A DNA stretch of 64,000 nt from Ceriagrion tenellum (lineage: Eukaryota > Arthropoda > Insecta > Odonata > Coenagrionidae): NCBI GenBank assembly GCA_963169105.1, contig OY720643.1:21982373-22046372 (forward strand), read 5' to 3'. Shown one piece after another: positions 1 through 10,287 of the stretch. The position numbers were made by a program, and so were the translations under genes. The notes beneath the pieces were generated by a model. That model was not told the origin of the DNA and made no database searches. It worked only from the letters and a program-made list of their open reading frames with translations. Position 1 is the stretch's first letter. Each line of letters begins with the position of its first letter.

Positions 1-1319
1 ACCAGCACTTTATAATCGGGATTTTTCCATTGGTTAGGATGTTATCCTTTCTGTAGTGCAATCAATTCCATATACTTAATGCTCTTTGTTCTGGAGGTAT
101 TATTAACGGAGTGAAATCATTTTCGTTAGTGTGTGTACATCAAAATATGAATGGAGAAATCTATTGCTAGGCTTGACAATTAAGTATTCTTCAAGGAAAT
201 TCTGAAATCAAAATAATATGACACACACATTCCAACCATGCTTTTTTTAAAGGTATGAGAAGTAAGAAAGAGTTATCATTGATAGACCTAGAAACTTGGC
301 TCCCATTAAATATCTTTCTCTACAATGCTTTATCACTAAACTACTATTTCTTTTCTTATAATTATGCATCGTCTCATACTCGTCCAATTCTTCAAATTCC
401 TAGTGTTTCTCCATTTAGAGTATCTGCTACCCTATTTACTTCTTATTTTCGTGGTCTATCTCCTCCTTTTGTACTCTTTCATCCATTTTCTCGACAAACC
501 AATGAAGCACACACTCCTTAAGAATAAACGTCCATTACTGGAGCATCAACCCCACATTCTTTCATATGCATATACATATTACCCTGCTAGCCACCTCAAG
601 GGTGTTTGGCTGGAAGTGACTCATCACCAACCTGCACTTCAGTATTCAGAACAGTATTCAGAACAACACACTTCGAACTGGAGTCGTAGTCCGGAATTGA
701 ACTGACCAGACTGAGGTGAGATACGGTTGACAAAAATTAAATAAAGACAAACACAGCTTTTGAAATAGATAACTTTTCCCATAATGGAGTATGTATTGCT
801 CTTGCCCTTGGGTGAGCCCCTGTAGGTCAAGCAATGAGAATTTGTATGGTAAATTCCATACTGGGCATAGACGGTGGCAAATAGGCCACATAAAACCTTT
901 TAGCTAACTTCTTGAAATGATTCATAAACGAATGAATGAACCGTTTAACCTCAGCCAAAAATTATTTCAGGAGAGCCTTCAAACGACCCCCGAAGAGGAA
1001 AACGGATAGTTCACCCTTCGTAATGTATTTCCTCCTTGGTCCGAGTTCGCCGGAGACGACATAAGGTCCTTAAGGGAGGCCCCACCCCCCATCTTAACCA
1101 TTGCTATGGAAATTGGAGTCGGAAAGAATACAAAACGGGGAGTTCTCGTGGGTTGTGTGGGGAAGGGAAGGAGGAATAACACGTCTTCGGTTCGGGCCAA
1201 GAGATCTCTTGGAGCAGCGAGCAACTTCTCAAGTCTCGGGTCTCGACGGCGTGCTCAAGAGATGAGGGGAGTTCCCAGGATGCAATGTGCGAACGACTTT
1301 GGAAGGGTGAAAAAAAACA
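1..1319. other. Low-copy spacer, no gene recognised
   Basis: AT-rich to mixed sequence without a convincing coding region. Two overlapping open frames lie at 255-705, but they show no domain, share most of their length in different frames and have unremarkable composition, so I treat them as chance. A short tandem duplication of an AGTATTCAGAAC-like unit sits near 641-665. No tRNA, rRNA or transposon end was recognised. Confidence 0.5.
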
Positions 1320-1625
1320 AAGTTTTCCCTCCTCCCTCTCTAACATCTTACACCTCTTTCTTCCCCCCATTCCACTCCTCAATACCTTCCTCTTTTAATC
1401 CCCCCGCCCCCACCTCTTCTACCCTCTCGCAACGCATTCGCATCTCATTTGTAATTCCAAAATGGTGGCATTTGAAAAGGTTCCATCCCACGCAGCTCCC
1501 ACCCCACGCCATTCCCTTTTTTCCCCACCCTTTGTGCCCTTATTTAAATCCCTATGACTCCGGGGTACTCCCCCTCCCCCCACCACCCCTTCCCACTCTC
1601 ACGGCTCAGAACTCAACCGGTCCCT
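1320..1625 (+). other. Pyrimidine-rich (C/T) tract
   Basis: The plus strand is strongly C/T biased here, with repeated runs such as CCTCCCTCTC, TTCCCCCCATTCC, CCCCCCGCCCCC and CCCCCTCCCCCCACC. It stands out from the AT-rich surroundings. A 203-codon frame (1106-1717) passes through it, but its protein is simply what C/T-rich DNA encodes (Pro, Ser, Phe, Leu, His) and has no recognisable domain. It could be a promoter-proximal or intronic tract of an unseen gene; nothing in the window decides this. Confidence 0.6.
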
Positions 1626-2667
1626 GGTGCACTGAAAAGACCTTTCATCTTACCAACACACGAACCCTGAGTTGGTGCTCGCACACGTATACCCTGTGGT
1701 ACCCTTATGCGAAATGATGGAAAGGGTTCAGGTTACGTGGAATTAATCGTCTTTCCAACACAACCCCTTTAGAGTCTTCCAGCCAGGGCTATCCGACAGG
1801 GAATGGAGGGAAGGAAAGGATTCTTTTATCCTTTGCACACAAAGGATTTATACGTGAGATCTCGGCTCTAATTTATTCCGTAATGGCAACGTAGCTTGCA
1901 ATTTCTCTTTTATAAATCTCAATTACTGTGCCCTTATTTCGTTCAGGAGGGTTCAACGGATTGAATTAACGAGTTGGACATCCATCTAACTTATCAAACT
2001 GTTAGTGCACGAGCTATCTACTGAGCCTTTAGTTACTAACGGTTCGACCTCGACTAAAAAGCGCTGGGGGAATATTTGACTACCTTATTCGAGTGGATGT
2101 CCATATGTATCCAAGGTCCAAAATTAATATCCGAAGTGTTTCAACTAAAGCGCATTCATTTCTGCTGCATTTTTCCTCTAGCGCCTTATGTTGGCAATGG
2201 TCATCTAGATCTGCTTTCCAAATGACACTAAATTATAAAAAGCCCGTTGTCTTCATTCTACATCAATTATTTAGAGAACTTATTTGAATTCATATCATGA
2301 TGAGTTTCAATTGCAATTAATGTTAGTTATTTCACCATCCTTTAAAACGGATCATTTTCATGAGTTGATTGGTGGAGAGGTTTAAATGAAGATCAAGGTT
2401 TATCAGTGAATATCATAAATAATACGTAAAGTGCATATATTTTGGTTTGCAACAATACGTTTTGTAGCAGTCTGTAGTACCGCCAAAAGACCCCATTGAT
2501 TTAAATAAAGATATAGGAATGGAGGATTCTTAAAAAATTTCTCTGTGAGCACAAATTACCTTGAATGAAAGTCTACAGTAAACAGCCCTGTTTTTCAACT
2601 TAAACCAGAAATGAATAATAAATATTTGCATGACTCTTATGAAATAGGTATTTTGTATGTATTTAAT
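1626..2667. other. Spacer, nothing recognised
   Basis: Mixed-composition DNA. I found no coding frame with a recognisable product, no RNA gene and no repeat boundary. Confidence 0.45.
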
Positions 2668-2721
2668 ATTATCAACGAATGAAATTATATAAAAAAGGAA
2701 TAATACAAAATCTGGATAAAT
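2668..2721 (+). repeat. Dispersed repeat, copy 1
   Basis: This segment of about 54 bp, starting ATTATCAACGAATGAAATTA, is clearly related to 3469-3521. Both contain ATTATCAA-GAATGAAATT, then an AGGAAT(A/G)AT(A/G) block, then CAAAATCTG-ATAAAT. The two copies lie about 800 bp apart in direct orientation with several substitutions. It is probably a remnant of an old dispersed element or a local duplication; the family is unknown. Confidence 0.65.
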
Positions 2722-3468
2722 CATCCGATTAGATATCCCCACACAACAAAATTCTGACCGAGAGAAAAAAATAATTATCGCTTTGACATTACCTCTTTTT
2801 ATAAAATCTTAACCCAGCCGAGCAGGCGGAATCAAAAATGAAAATCCTCGTCATTGGACGGCAATTCCATTCATCTCCAAACCAGGCATCCCAACCAATA
2901 AGGGTTATGATTGCAGAGGAATATAAAACGACTGCCACCCACATTTTAATAACCATTCAACAATGAAGCAGATGTTACCGAAATTTTTATTGGCCGGGTC
3001 GCCTGAACGGAGCGCTGCGCAGCTGTTAAATGACATATTGCCATGAAATGGGAAGGGGGAAGGTTAAGCCAGCTAGATAGGCCTCTCGTAACATGACCCT
3101 AGAGGCCAAATGGTTGGACGGGACACTGCACCGCCGGCTTCGGAATAGCTTTGCAAACACGCGCCTTCGTGTTGCTGCGTTGGACGGCGCTTTAAACCCT
3201 AATCGATTTCAAGTAGTTATCGGAGTATTGGGAGACATAAAAGTCGAGGGCAGGAAATTGCTTGTCGGCGTTATTTCCGAATGGAAATAAAACATTAAGA
3301 AAAAGAATTGGATCTTATCTTCGTAATCAGGTCGCGTTCACTTCTCCTAGGTTTTCCAATTTTTTCAATCACCCTGGACTACTTTCACTTATCCCGCCAA
3401 TAAATTCAAATTTGTAGTTTTTGATCAATGTATGGTAAAATGTTAAGAGTACTGATGCTATACTAATT
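2722..3468. other. Spacer with a GC-richer segment
   Basis: The stretch at about 2,990-3,250 is richer in G and C than its neighbours and contains a small dyad near GAGCGCTGCGCAGC (about 3,010). A 65-codon frame (3093-3290) lies here with no recognisable domain. It could be a regulatory region or an exon of an unseen gene, but I cannot support either. Confidence 0.4.
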
Positions 3469-3521
3469 ATTATCAAAGAATGAAATTCCATAAGAAAGGA
3501 ATGATGCAAAATCTGTATAAA
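3469..3521 (+). repeat. Dispersed repeat, copy 2
   Basis: Direct-orientation partner of 2668-2721. It shares the GAATGAAATT core, an AAGGAAT block and CAAAATCTG followed by ATAAAT, with scattered substitutions. Outside these about 53 bp I could not extend the similarity. Confidence 0.65.
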
Positions 3522-3558
3522 TAAATATCGTTAAGTTTCATCGATCAGTGAATAAAAC

Positions 3559-3590
3559 ATTTATATACCACATAAATGTGGTATATAAAT
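3559..3590. repeat. Perfect palindrome, 15-bp arms
   Basis: The left arm ATTTATATACCACAT (3559-3573) and right arm ATGTGGTATATAAAT (3576-3590) are exact reverse complements separated by two A residues. It could be the core of a short hairpin or a protein-binding site. No gene nearby explains it. Confidence 0.85.
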
Positions 3591-4160
3591 GATAAAATTT
3601 TCTGAGAGAAGTTTTCAAATTTAGTAATGGTTGTATTCTTAAACCAGCATGCCAACCAAGCTACGTCTCACTTTCCACAGTATGAGCAAATTACAAAATA
3701 ATAGTTTGAACACGTGCAATTCTTTCCTTAGTAATACTATCTTGAAGAAGCAAGCAAGGAATTGTACTACCTCCCCAGGTGAATAAATAAATTGAAGAAT
3801 AACAGAATATTTAAAAGTCACATATAAGAAAATTCATATTCGTAATTTTATGCAGCGTGAAATGTGACAGAAAGTAGATGCATTAAACATTAGGTAAGAG
3901 TACGCACACTTCATATCATCAACGCAAATTAATGCAGAAAGTAGCCGGAATGAATGATACTTGGTGTTTATGCACTAAATTTAGAAATGATCCAAGGACT
4001 TTTGCGATTTCACTAGTCGTTTCTGTTATCTATAGCATTTGCAAGTATTTCTTTACGACAGTTTAAACCATTTTTTTTACAATTTTTTATTAGGTTACCT
4101 TTAACCTCTGAAATGCTGCCTTCAATATTACATTCTCTAGCTGCCATCAATTTCTAGTTT
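3591..4160. other. Spacer, nothing recognised
   Basis: AT-rich DNA. The 60-codon minus-strand frame at 3639-3821 shows no family signature. No RNA gene or element end was recognised. Confidence 0.45.
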
Positions 4161-4164
4161 TAAT

Positions 4165-4186
4165 TATATATATATATATATATATA
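4165..4186. repeat. (TA)n microsatellite
   Basis: An uninterrupted alternating TA run immediately left of the inverted repeat at 4184-4365. Another short TA run lies at about 4401-4414 on the far side. Confidence 0.9.
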
Positions 4187-4365
4187 CTCACATAAATATT
4201 TATACAGAAAGGTAGAAAGAAAGTGGATAGGAACACATAAACACACAATTTTTTCTGCTTGGAATCGGCCATCTTTACTTCTTCACACCACCACTGTGTT
4301 CGTTCATTTTATGTGTTCCTATCCACTTTCTTTCTACCTTTCTGTATAAATATTTATGTGAGTAT
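4184..4365. mobile_element. MITE-like inverted repeat, 57-bp arms
   Basis: The arms at 4184-4240 and 4309-4365 are perfect 57-bp reverse complements, starting ATACTCACATAAATATTTAT and ending GGAACACATAA on the left. They enclose 68 bp of unique sequence that encodes nothing. The left arm abuts a (TA)n run. A short non-coding element with long perfect arms and TA-rich flanks fits a miniature inverted-repeat or fold-back element of TA-targeting type. The exact termini and target duplication cannot be read because the flanks are themselves TA repeats. Perfect arms suggest recent origin or conversion. Confidence 0.6.
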
Positions 4366-4538
4366 TTGCCGCTGTGCGGTCTGAGTGAATGAGTGAACGA
4401 ATATATATATATATCCACTTGGCGAAAAACACTTGTAGTGCACAGATATAAAAAAAGGTCACATGCGTGACTGGCAGTTACATATAGAGCACAAAAAAAG
4501 TAAAACTCACAGAAATTTTTATATATATATAATAATAT

Positions 4539-4551
4539 AATTAAATTTGAT

Positions 4552-4595
<44 letters not shown>

Positions 4596-4606
4596 CAAAT
4601 TTAATT
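4539..4606. repeat. (TA)n microsatellite inside a 13-bp dyad
   Basis: A (TA)n run (about 4557-4593) is bracketed by ATTAAATTTGATT on the left and AATCAAATTTAAT on the right, which are reverse complements. The whole segment would form a TA-rich cruciform. It may be a second small fold-back structure or a microsatellite that grew inside a palindrome. Confidence 0.8.
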
Positions 4607-5617
4607 GCTAGTTTTAACGTTAGCATACTGATAGTTTGGTAAATAACCGTCAAATGATAGTTTTCACACTCGAAGTAGTACTTTTTAATGGGAGTGACTT
4701 ATTGTAGCAGACATTTTTGACTCTGTGTGGTATATGATTACGCAGTGGAGGATAAAAGTACTTTTTGTACGTGAAAGATGGCGAGCAACTAGCATAAGAT
4801 TAAAAGAGGTCACAGTGGCAGTTGACAAGAGGTCACTATATTCATTATTCTGTTAAAAAATACAGGACTCCTCTTGGGCTTCGCATTGCACCATGTTAAA
4901 TTTTCAGTCCTCTGTAAAATCACACCCACTTCTGATACTTAAACTTGGAATTTTGGAGATGGAGGCTTGAATCTCTTCTACCTATCACTATCCCGATACC
5001 CAAGCTTGTAATCTGATAGCATTTACGCCTTCATCTTTTAATACATTCCCTTGATTTTGGATGGATTTCATCGATAAAAACATCTTTTATTATATTTTCT
5101 TGGACTTCGTTTGGTTTCATGAATAACAAGTAAATGATAGAAGTTTCCTTGTAAATTGGTAGCATATGTACGTTTGACCTTGTATCGTTAAGTTTCAACA
5201 ATTGACTAACAGTGAAACTTGGGAGCTCTCCTTATGTCAAGGGAACTATAAGATTTACACAAAGAGTCACTTTTTTTGCAAATTTTTCAGTCTATGACCA
5301 GTGTTAATGTATAAAATTATTAAAAATATATATTCATTAGAGGAAGACTATACCCCAAATTTGGAACTAACACGCCGGTAGCGTCGACTTCTTAACTATA
5401 AATTTGTTAATAGAAAAGACGATTAGGAAAGTATTGCTCGTGATAATGATAGCGCTAATAGCCCTAACTAACCCTCTTCTTGGACTTCATTTCTTTTACT
5501 TTACCAATGCTGAAAATAATTGTTTCCTAGATATTTGCAGTAGTATTAAGATATATTTAAGTACTATATCCCCAACTTCTAACCTGTTGTTAACATCAAT
5601 ATTACTTCCTATTTCAG
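4607..5617. other. Spacer, nothing recognised
   Basis: AT-rich DNA without a supportable coding region. The upstream part (5404-5617) of an open frame that continues to 5736 is hydrophobic and leucine/isoleucine-rich, but it ends at what looks like a splice-acceptor tract, so it may simply be intron. Confidence 0.4.
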
Positions 5618-5736
5618 ATCAGGATATGCATGTGTACATAGCTTATAATGAATTGGATGATGCAAACAGCCGAAGGACGGATGAATCGTCAAGAGAATGC
5701 GGCCTTTCACCGTCTTCATGGCCATCGGAAGGATGA
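5618..5736 (+). other. Weak candidate terminal exon
   Basis: A pyrimidine tract ending CCTATTTCAG (5608-5617) resembles a 3' splice site. It is followed by an open frame of about 39 codons ending in TGA at 5734-5736. The frame starts QDMHVYIAYNELDD and is polar and serine-rich, unlike the AT-driven peptides around it. There is no recognisable domain and I did not identify an upstream donor or first exon. It could be the last coding exon of a gene lying mostly outside the window, or chance. Confidence 0.2.
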
Positions 5737-6184
5737 GCGAAGCAAATCTCAACTCTATTTAATAATGTGAATTGGGAAAGCATCCGTCGCGGTTCTCGAT
5801 TTCATAGTTTTTAATTAATCGCCCGCAGATATTTGGAGTGCAAAACCATTTATCTGAGTAACGCTGGAACTGAATCTCAGAAACATTCTTCTCTAATTTT
5901 TTTAATCTTTGGAAAAAGGAAGTTGTCCGCAATAAAAACATAATTTGAGTACATTGATATTTTTTCACGATTACTGATTACCACCTCATGGAGCACAATT
6001 ATCTCACATAATCAGCAAGAAATTGGCATTTCACATTTCATTTGATATTTCATAAAAATTACAAGCAGAAAACGATTAACGAAGAGTATCATTTTTGGGA
6101 AGTTAGTGTGGAATTAGTTTCGCCATTTTCTGCGATAATTTTTTAGTAATTCTCCTGCAATTTTGGCTATGGTATGCCTATGAA
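5737..6184. other. Spacer, nothing recognised
   Basis: AT-rich DNA between the candidate exon and the retrotransposon tail. The 69-codon minus-strand frame (5759-5968) shows no family signature. Confidence 0.45.
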
Positions 6185-6234
6185 TATTAATTATTATTAA
6201 ATTATTATTATTATTATATTATATTTTTTTTTTT
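6185..6234 (-). repeat. (TAA)n/A-rich 3' tail of retrotransposon fragment
   Basis: Read on the minus strand, this is a run of A followed by ATA and TAA repeats directly after the retrotransposon 3' untranslated region. It is either the element's own 3' tail or the (TAA)n target microsatellite. Confidence 0.8.
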
Positions 6235-6361
6235 ACTTCTGTAACTTTCCCCTCCGAGTCCCCGGCTAACATCGGGTTTCGTTGCCGTCATAATGGCCGA
6301 GAACTCGAGAGGGGAGGTGCAGAGTTCGTAGCCGCTTCCGATTAACCCATCGGATCAGTGG
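6235..6361 (-). other. Retrotransposon 3' untranslated region
   Basis: GC-richer sequence between the stop codon of the endonuclease frame and the A-rich tail on the minus strand. It contains a short GAACTCGAGAGG-like dyad region and ends in AAGTTACAGAAG before the A run. In this class of elements the 3' UTR RNA is bound by the reverse transcriptase to prime reverse transcription; that role is family knowledge, not seen here. Confidence 0.65.
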
Positions 6362-7105
6362 CTACACTGCGTTCGGGTCGTGCGCACGGAGCAGACGGAG
6401 CGACCCCAAGAGGACGGCCTTCTGCATGCGGGCTGCAAGTGATTCCGCCTGTGCCACGCAAGCAGGAATACACTTGATGCTCTGTATCAGCGAGCCCTTG
6501 ATTCCACCGAGCACACCTATGACTAGGACTACTAGTTTTACAGAGTGTCTCGGGTACATCTGCCGAAGTTCGAACAGCAGGTCTTGATATTTCGTCCGTT
6601 TTTCCGCCTCTTTCGCGTCCAAGTTCGTATCGGCCGGAGCCGAAAACTCGATTACGAACATGGAACGAGATTGGCGGTCGAGGAGAACGATGTCAGGCTT
6701 GTTCGCCTCCAGCTGCCTGGTGGTGGGGAATGAGTAATTCCACCAGATTTTTATTTTGTCGTTCTCCACGACGGACTCAATATCTCCTGGGGCATAGGGC
6801 AGCACATAAACTTCGTCGATGCCGTAATGATGTCGAAGGTGGAAATACAACACTCGCAGAGCTGCATTGTGCCTAGTTAAATACGCTGATTGCGCGTAAT
6901 AACTGCAGCCGGAGAGAAGGTGACTCAAAGTCTCCGGCTTGGCTCGGCACGCTCTGCATCTCGTGTCCGTCACCTCCGCCTTGAATATCATGCGGCGGTA
7001 CACGAGAGTGTTGATGACACCATCCTGGCACGCGAGAACGAAACCCTCTGTTTCGGACCTGAGACCCGCGGAACGAAGGAAGGCAAACGTCAGCTCCTTC
7101 GATAG
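6362..7105 (-). pseudogene. C-terminal fragment of non-LTR retrotransposon polyprotein (CCHC plus PD-(D/E)xK endonuclease)
   Basis: The frame is open from about 7105 to the stop at 6362. A methionine at 7003 begins a 213-residue stretch, but the family-like reading (ETEGFVLACQDGVINTLVYR) starts further upstream, so this is a truncated polyprotein and not a gene with its own start. Numbering from that Met, C16, C19, H28 and C33 form a CX2CX8HX4C zinc knuckle. KPDIVLLD at 102-109 with E119 in MFVIEFSAP gives the PD-X14-E core of a restriction-like endonuclease, and KYQDL follows at 138-142. The tail VVLVIGVLGGIKGS matches the hydrophobic end usual in such proteins. In intact elements this domain nicks target DNA to prime reverse transcription. 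With no polymerase domain left it cannot move by itself. Confidence 0.85.
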
Positions 7106-7111
7106 CCCATG

Positions 7112-7192
7112 TTTTTTTTATTATTTTTATTTTTTTATATTTTATTTTTATTATTATTATTATTATATATATATTAAATTATTAAATATATT
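7112..7192. repeat. T-rich (ATT)n/(TA)n tract
   Basis: Long runs of T with TTATTATTATTATTATTA and a TATATATAT stretch, directly next to the 5' truncation point of the retrotransposon fragment. It mirrors the (TAA)n tract on the other side of the fragment. Confidence 0.85.
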
Positions 7193-8207
7193 AGACCCTG
7201 TTCCAAAATAATTGTAACACTAGCGTAATATGTGATATTTTTTACACATGTAACATAAAATCTCCCCATAAATTCAACAAAAATTGTGTTAAATGCGAAT
7301 CACTTCTATTTTCAAAATGCCATATTTTTACAATGCCTATTAACTAATAAATTCATACTTGCAGAACTTTGACAAGGCGGTAATGATGTGTATTATATAA
7401 CAATTCCTAACTGCTCGTAAAAAAATTGTTAATCTTCTTAGAACGTTTCTTCATTCAAACGTTTACACTATATAAATTTTTGGGGCGGTATTTCAAAATC
7501 ATCAATTCCTTAAAGGTTAACATAACTGAAGAGAAATAATCGATTAGTAATCAATAAGCACATATTCTAATTTTGGCACTCACTTTTCTATACTGACATT
7601 GAAAAACAAAATACGAGCCGCAAATTTTTCCAGAATTGGACACGTCAAGGACAACTTGCTATTCCAATTTACTTGGAAGGACCCGTTAGAAAATGACTTT
7701 TTTTTAAACCAAGACCTTATTCTCCCTAAAAATGATAAATACTCATTTGAAACTACATTAAGTGAAAACAGCAATGTATAACTTAGGTGTCGTCAATGTT
7801 TCTAAAAAATTGTCCTACTTTGCGAATAAATTTAGTAATTACTTTTTATGTACATGTATATACCCGGCTGACCTGCAGAACAAAAGTGGCATATTGATCA
7901 TCACCGGAGAAAAACCACGACTATTTCTCATTAGCGTTATCCCGTGAGTCCTATTATAAATAAAAACGGTACCAAGGGATGACTTGCGCATTCAAAATAA
8001 ACCCTCGCTGTCTCCCATCAAGTAAATTCGCCGCGATATGCTTCTCGGTTACCTCAGGCCACTAAAATTACCTACCCGATGCAGAGAACAGTTCCGCAGC
8101 ACAAATGAGCTCATTCACTCTCGAATGTTATATTTTCCTTTTCCGAATATTGCCAGACAAAGCAGCTGCACATAAACGGCAACCACCAAACGCAAAAATT
8201 CCTTATT
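7193..8207. other. Spacer up to the satellite edge
   Basis: AT-rich DNA. Overlapping frames of 60-64 codons on both strands (7580-7781, 7762-7947) have no family signature and look like chance. No RNA gene or element boundary was recognised. The satellite array begins directly to the right. Confidence 0.45.
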
Positions 8208-10287
8208 CAAATCAATCTTTAATCGAAATAATAAAATGGTTTACCGGAAGAGAAACATTTTTTATGGGGAAATACAATTCAGATTTTCAGGCTGGAAATG
8301 AAAAAAAAGGTAACATATTTTTCCTAGAGCACTCATTAATCGAATGATTAAAATAGTTTGCCGGACGAAAAACATTAAAGAAAAAGGAATATAATTCAGA
8401 TTTTCAGGCTGGGAATAAAAAAGCGGTTGATTATTTTTCCTAGCGCACTAATTAATTGCAAAAATAAAATTGTTTGGCAGACAAGAATCATTATTCCAAA
8501 ATAAAAATATTTCTAATTTTCAGTTTTGGAATTACAAACGCGTTTAAATATTTTTCTAGAGCACACTTAAATTGGAAGAATAAAATGGTTTCCCAGACAA
8601 GAAACATTATTCCAAAATAAAAATATTTCTGATTTTCAGTTTTGGAATTACAAAAGCGTTTAAAAATTTATCATAGAGCAATCTATAATCGGAAGAATAA
8701 AATGGTTTGCCGGTAGAGAAATATTTTTTTTAAATGGATACAATTCAGATTTTTAGGCTGGGAATGAGAAAAGTGGATAAATATTTTTCATAGAGCAATC
8801 ATTAATCGGAAGAATAAAATGGTTTGCAGGAAAGGAAACATTTTTAAAAAAGGAATATTATTCAGATTTCCAAGCTGGGAATGAGAATAATCGGAAGAAT
8901 AAAATGGATCGGAACACGACAAACATTATTCCAAAATAAATATATTTCTGATTTTCAGTGTTGGAATTCGAAAAGCGTTTAAATATTCTTCCTAGAGCAC
9001 TCTTTAATCGAAAGAATAAAATGGTTTGAGGGACGAGAAACAATTAAAAAAAAGGAATATATGTTACAGATTTTCTGGCTGGGAATAAGAAAAGTGGTTA
9101 AATTTTTTTTCTAGAGCCCTCTTAAACCGGAAGAATAAAAGGTTTGCCAGACGAGAAACATTTTTAAAAAGTGAATACAATTCAGATATTCAAGCTGGGA
9201 ATGAAAAAAGCAGTAAAATATTTTTCCTAGAGCACTCTTTCATCGGAAGAATATAATGGTTTGCCGGACGAGAAATATTCTTAAAAAAGGAATATATTTC
9301 AGATTTTCTGGCTGGGAATGAGCAAAGTGGTTAAATTATTTTACTAGAGCACTCATTAATTGGAAGAATAAAATGGTTTGATGGACGAGAAACAATTTTA
9401 TAAAAGGAATAAAATTACGATTTTCAGGCTGGGAACGAGAAAAGCGGTAAAATATTTTTGCTAGATCACTCTTTAACCGGAAGAATAAAAAGGTTTGCAG
9501 GACAAGAAACATCTTTAAAAAGGGAATTTATTCAAATGTTCAGGCTAAGAATAAAAAGAGCAGTAAAATATTTTTCATAGAGCACTCTTTCATCGGTAGA
9601 ATAAAATGGTTTGCCGGACGAAAAACATTTTTAAAAAAGGAGTATTATTAAGACTTTCAGGCTGGGAATGAGAAAAGCGGTTAAATATATTTCCTAGAGC
9701 ACTAATTAATTGCAAAAATAAAATCGTTTGGCAGACAAGAATCATTATTCCAAAATAAAAATATTTCTGATTTTCAGTTTTGGAATTACAAAAGCGTTTA
9801 AAAAGTTATCATAGAGCAATCTGTAATCGGAAGAATGAAATGGTTTGCCGGTAGAGAAATATTTTTTAAAATTGATATAATTCAGATTTTCAGGCTGGGA
9901 ATGAGAAAAGTGGATAAATATTTTTCATAGAGCAATCATTAATCGGAAGAATAAAATGGTTTGCAGGAAAGGAAACATTTTTAAAAAAGGAATATTATTC
10001 AGATTTCCAGGCTGGGAATAAGAAGAGGGGTTAAATATTTTTCACAGAGCACTCATTAATCGGAAGAATAAAACAGTTTGCCGGACGAGAAACATTTTAA
10101 AAAAAGGAATTTAATTCAGAATTTTCAGGGTTAGAATATGAAAAGCGGTTAAATATTTCCCCTGAACACTCTTTAATCGGAGGAATAAAATGGTTTGCGA
10201 GACGAGAAACATTTTTAAAAAAACTATATCATTCAGAATTTCAGGCTGGGAATGAGAAAAGCGATTATATATTTTTCCGGGAGCAAT
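8208..10287 (-). repeat. Satellite block 1, minus orientation, about 18 monomers
   Basis: I define the plus orientation by the order GTTTCTCGTCCGGCAAACCA, TTTTATTCTTCCGATTAAAG, AGTGCTCTAGGAAAAATATT, then CGCTTTTCTTATTCC. Here the reverse complement is repeated about every 116 bp (AAGAATAAAATGGTTTGCCG then GAGAAACATT). The first recognisable unit starts near 8,208. Monomers are divergent from one another, as expected at an array edge. Two families are mixed: one reading CCAAAACTGAAAATCAG and one reading CCCAGCCTGAAAATCTGAAT in plus orientation. Confidence 0.9.

Larger units (their letters stand above)
6185..7190 (-). mobile_element. 5'-truncated non-LTR retrotransposon, endonuclease class
   Basis: A minus-strand fragment keeps only the 3' end of a non-LTR retrotransposon: the end of the single long reading frame, a 3' untranslated region of about 127 bp (6235-6361) and an A/TAA-rich tail. 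The reverse transcriptase fingers and palm are missing. Strong 5' truncation is usual for target-primed reverse transcription. Both sides carry TAA/ATT-type tracts (6185-6234 and about 7112-7192), so it sits inside or between (TAA)n DNA. Its GC content is clearly higher than its surroundings. The domain type places it with R2/R4/NeSL-like elements that carry a restriction-like endonuclease; I cannot fix the clade. Confidence 0.8.

Noticed and set aside
255..705. Two overlapping frames of 88 and 113 codons
   Set aside because: No recognisable domain, AT-driven composition and mutual overlap in different frames.
1106..1717. 203-codon frame, the longest plus-strand frame in the left spacer
   Set aside because: Its composition is dictated by the C/T-rich tract; no domain, no coding signature, and an overlapping antisense frame of similar quality.
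6362..7003. A host nuclease gene
   Set aside because: The zinc knuckle followed by the PD-(D/E)xK core and the hydrophobic tail is the C-terminal layout of non-LTR retrotransposon polyproteins, and it is followed by an A/TAA-rich tail.
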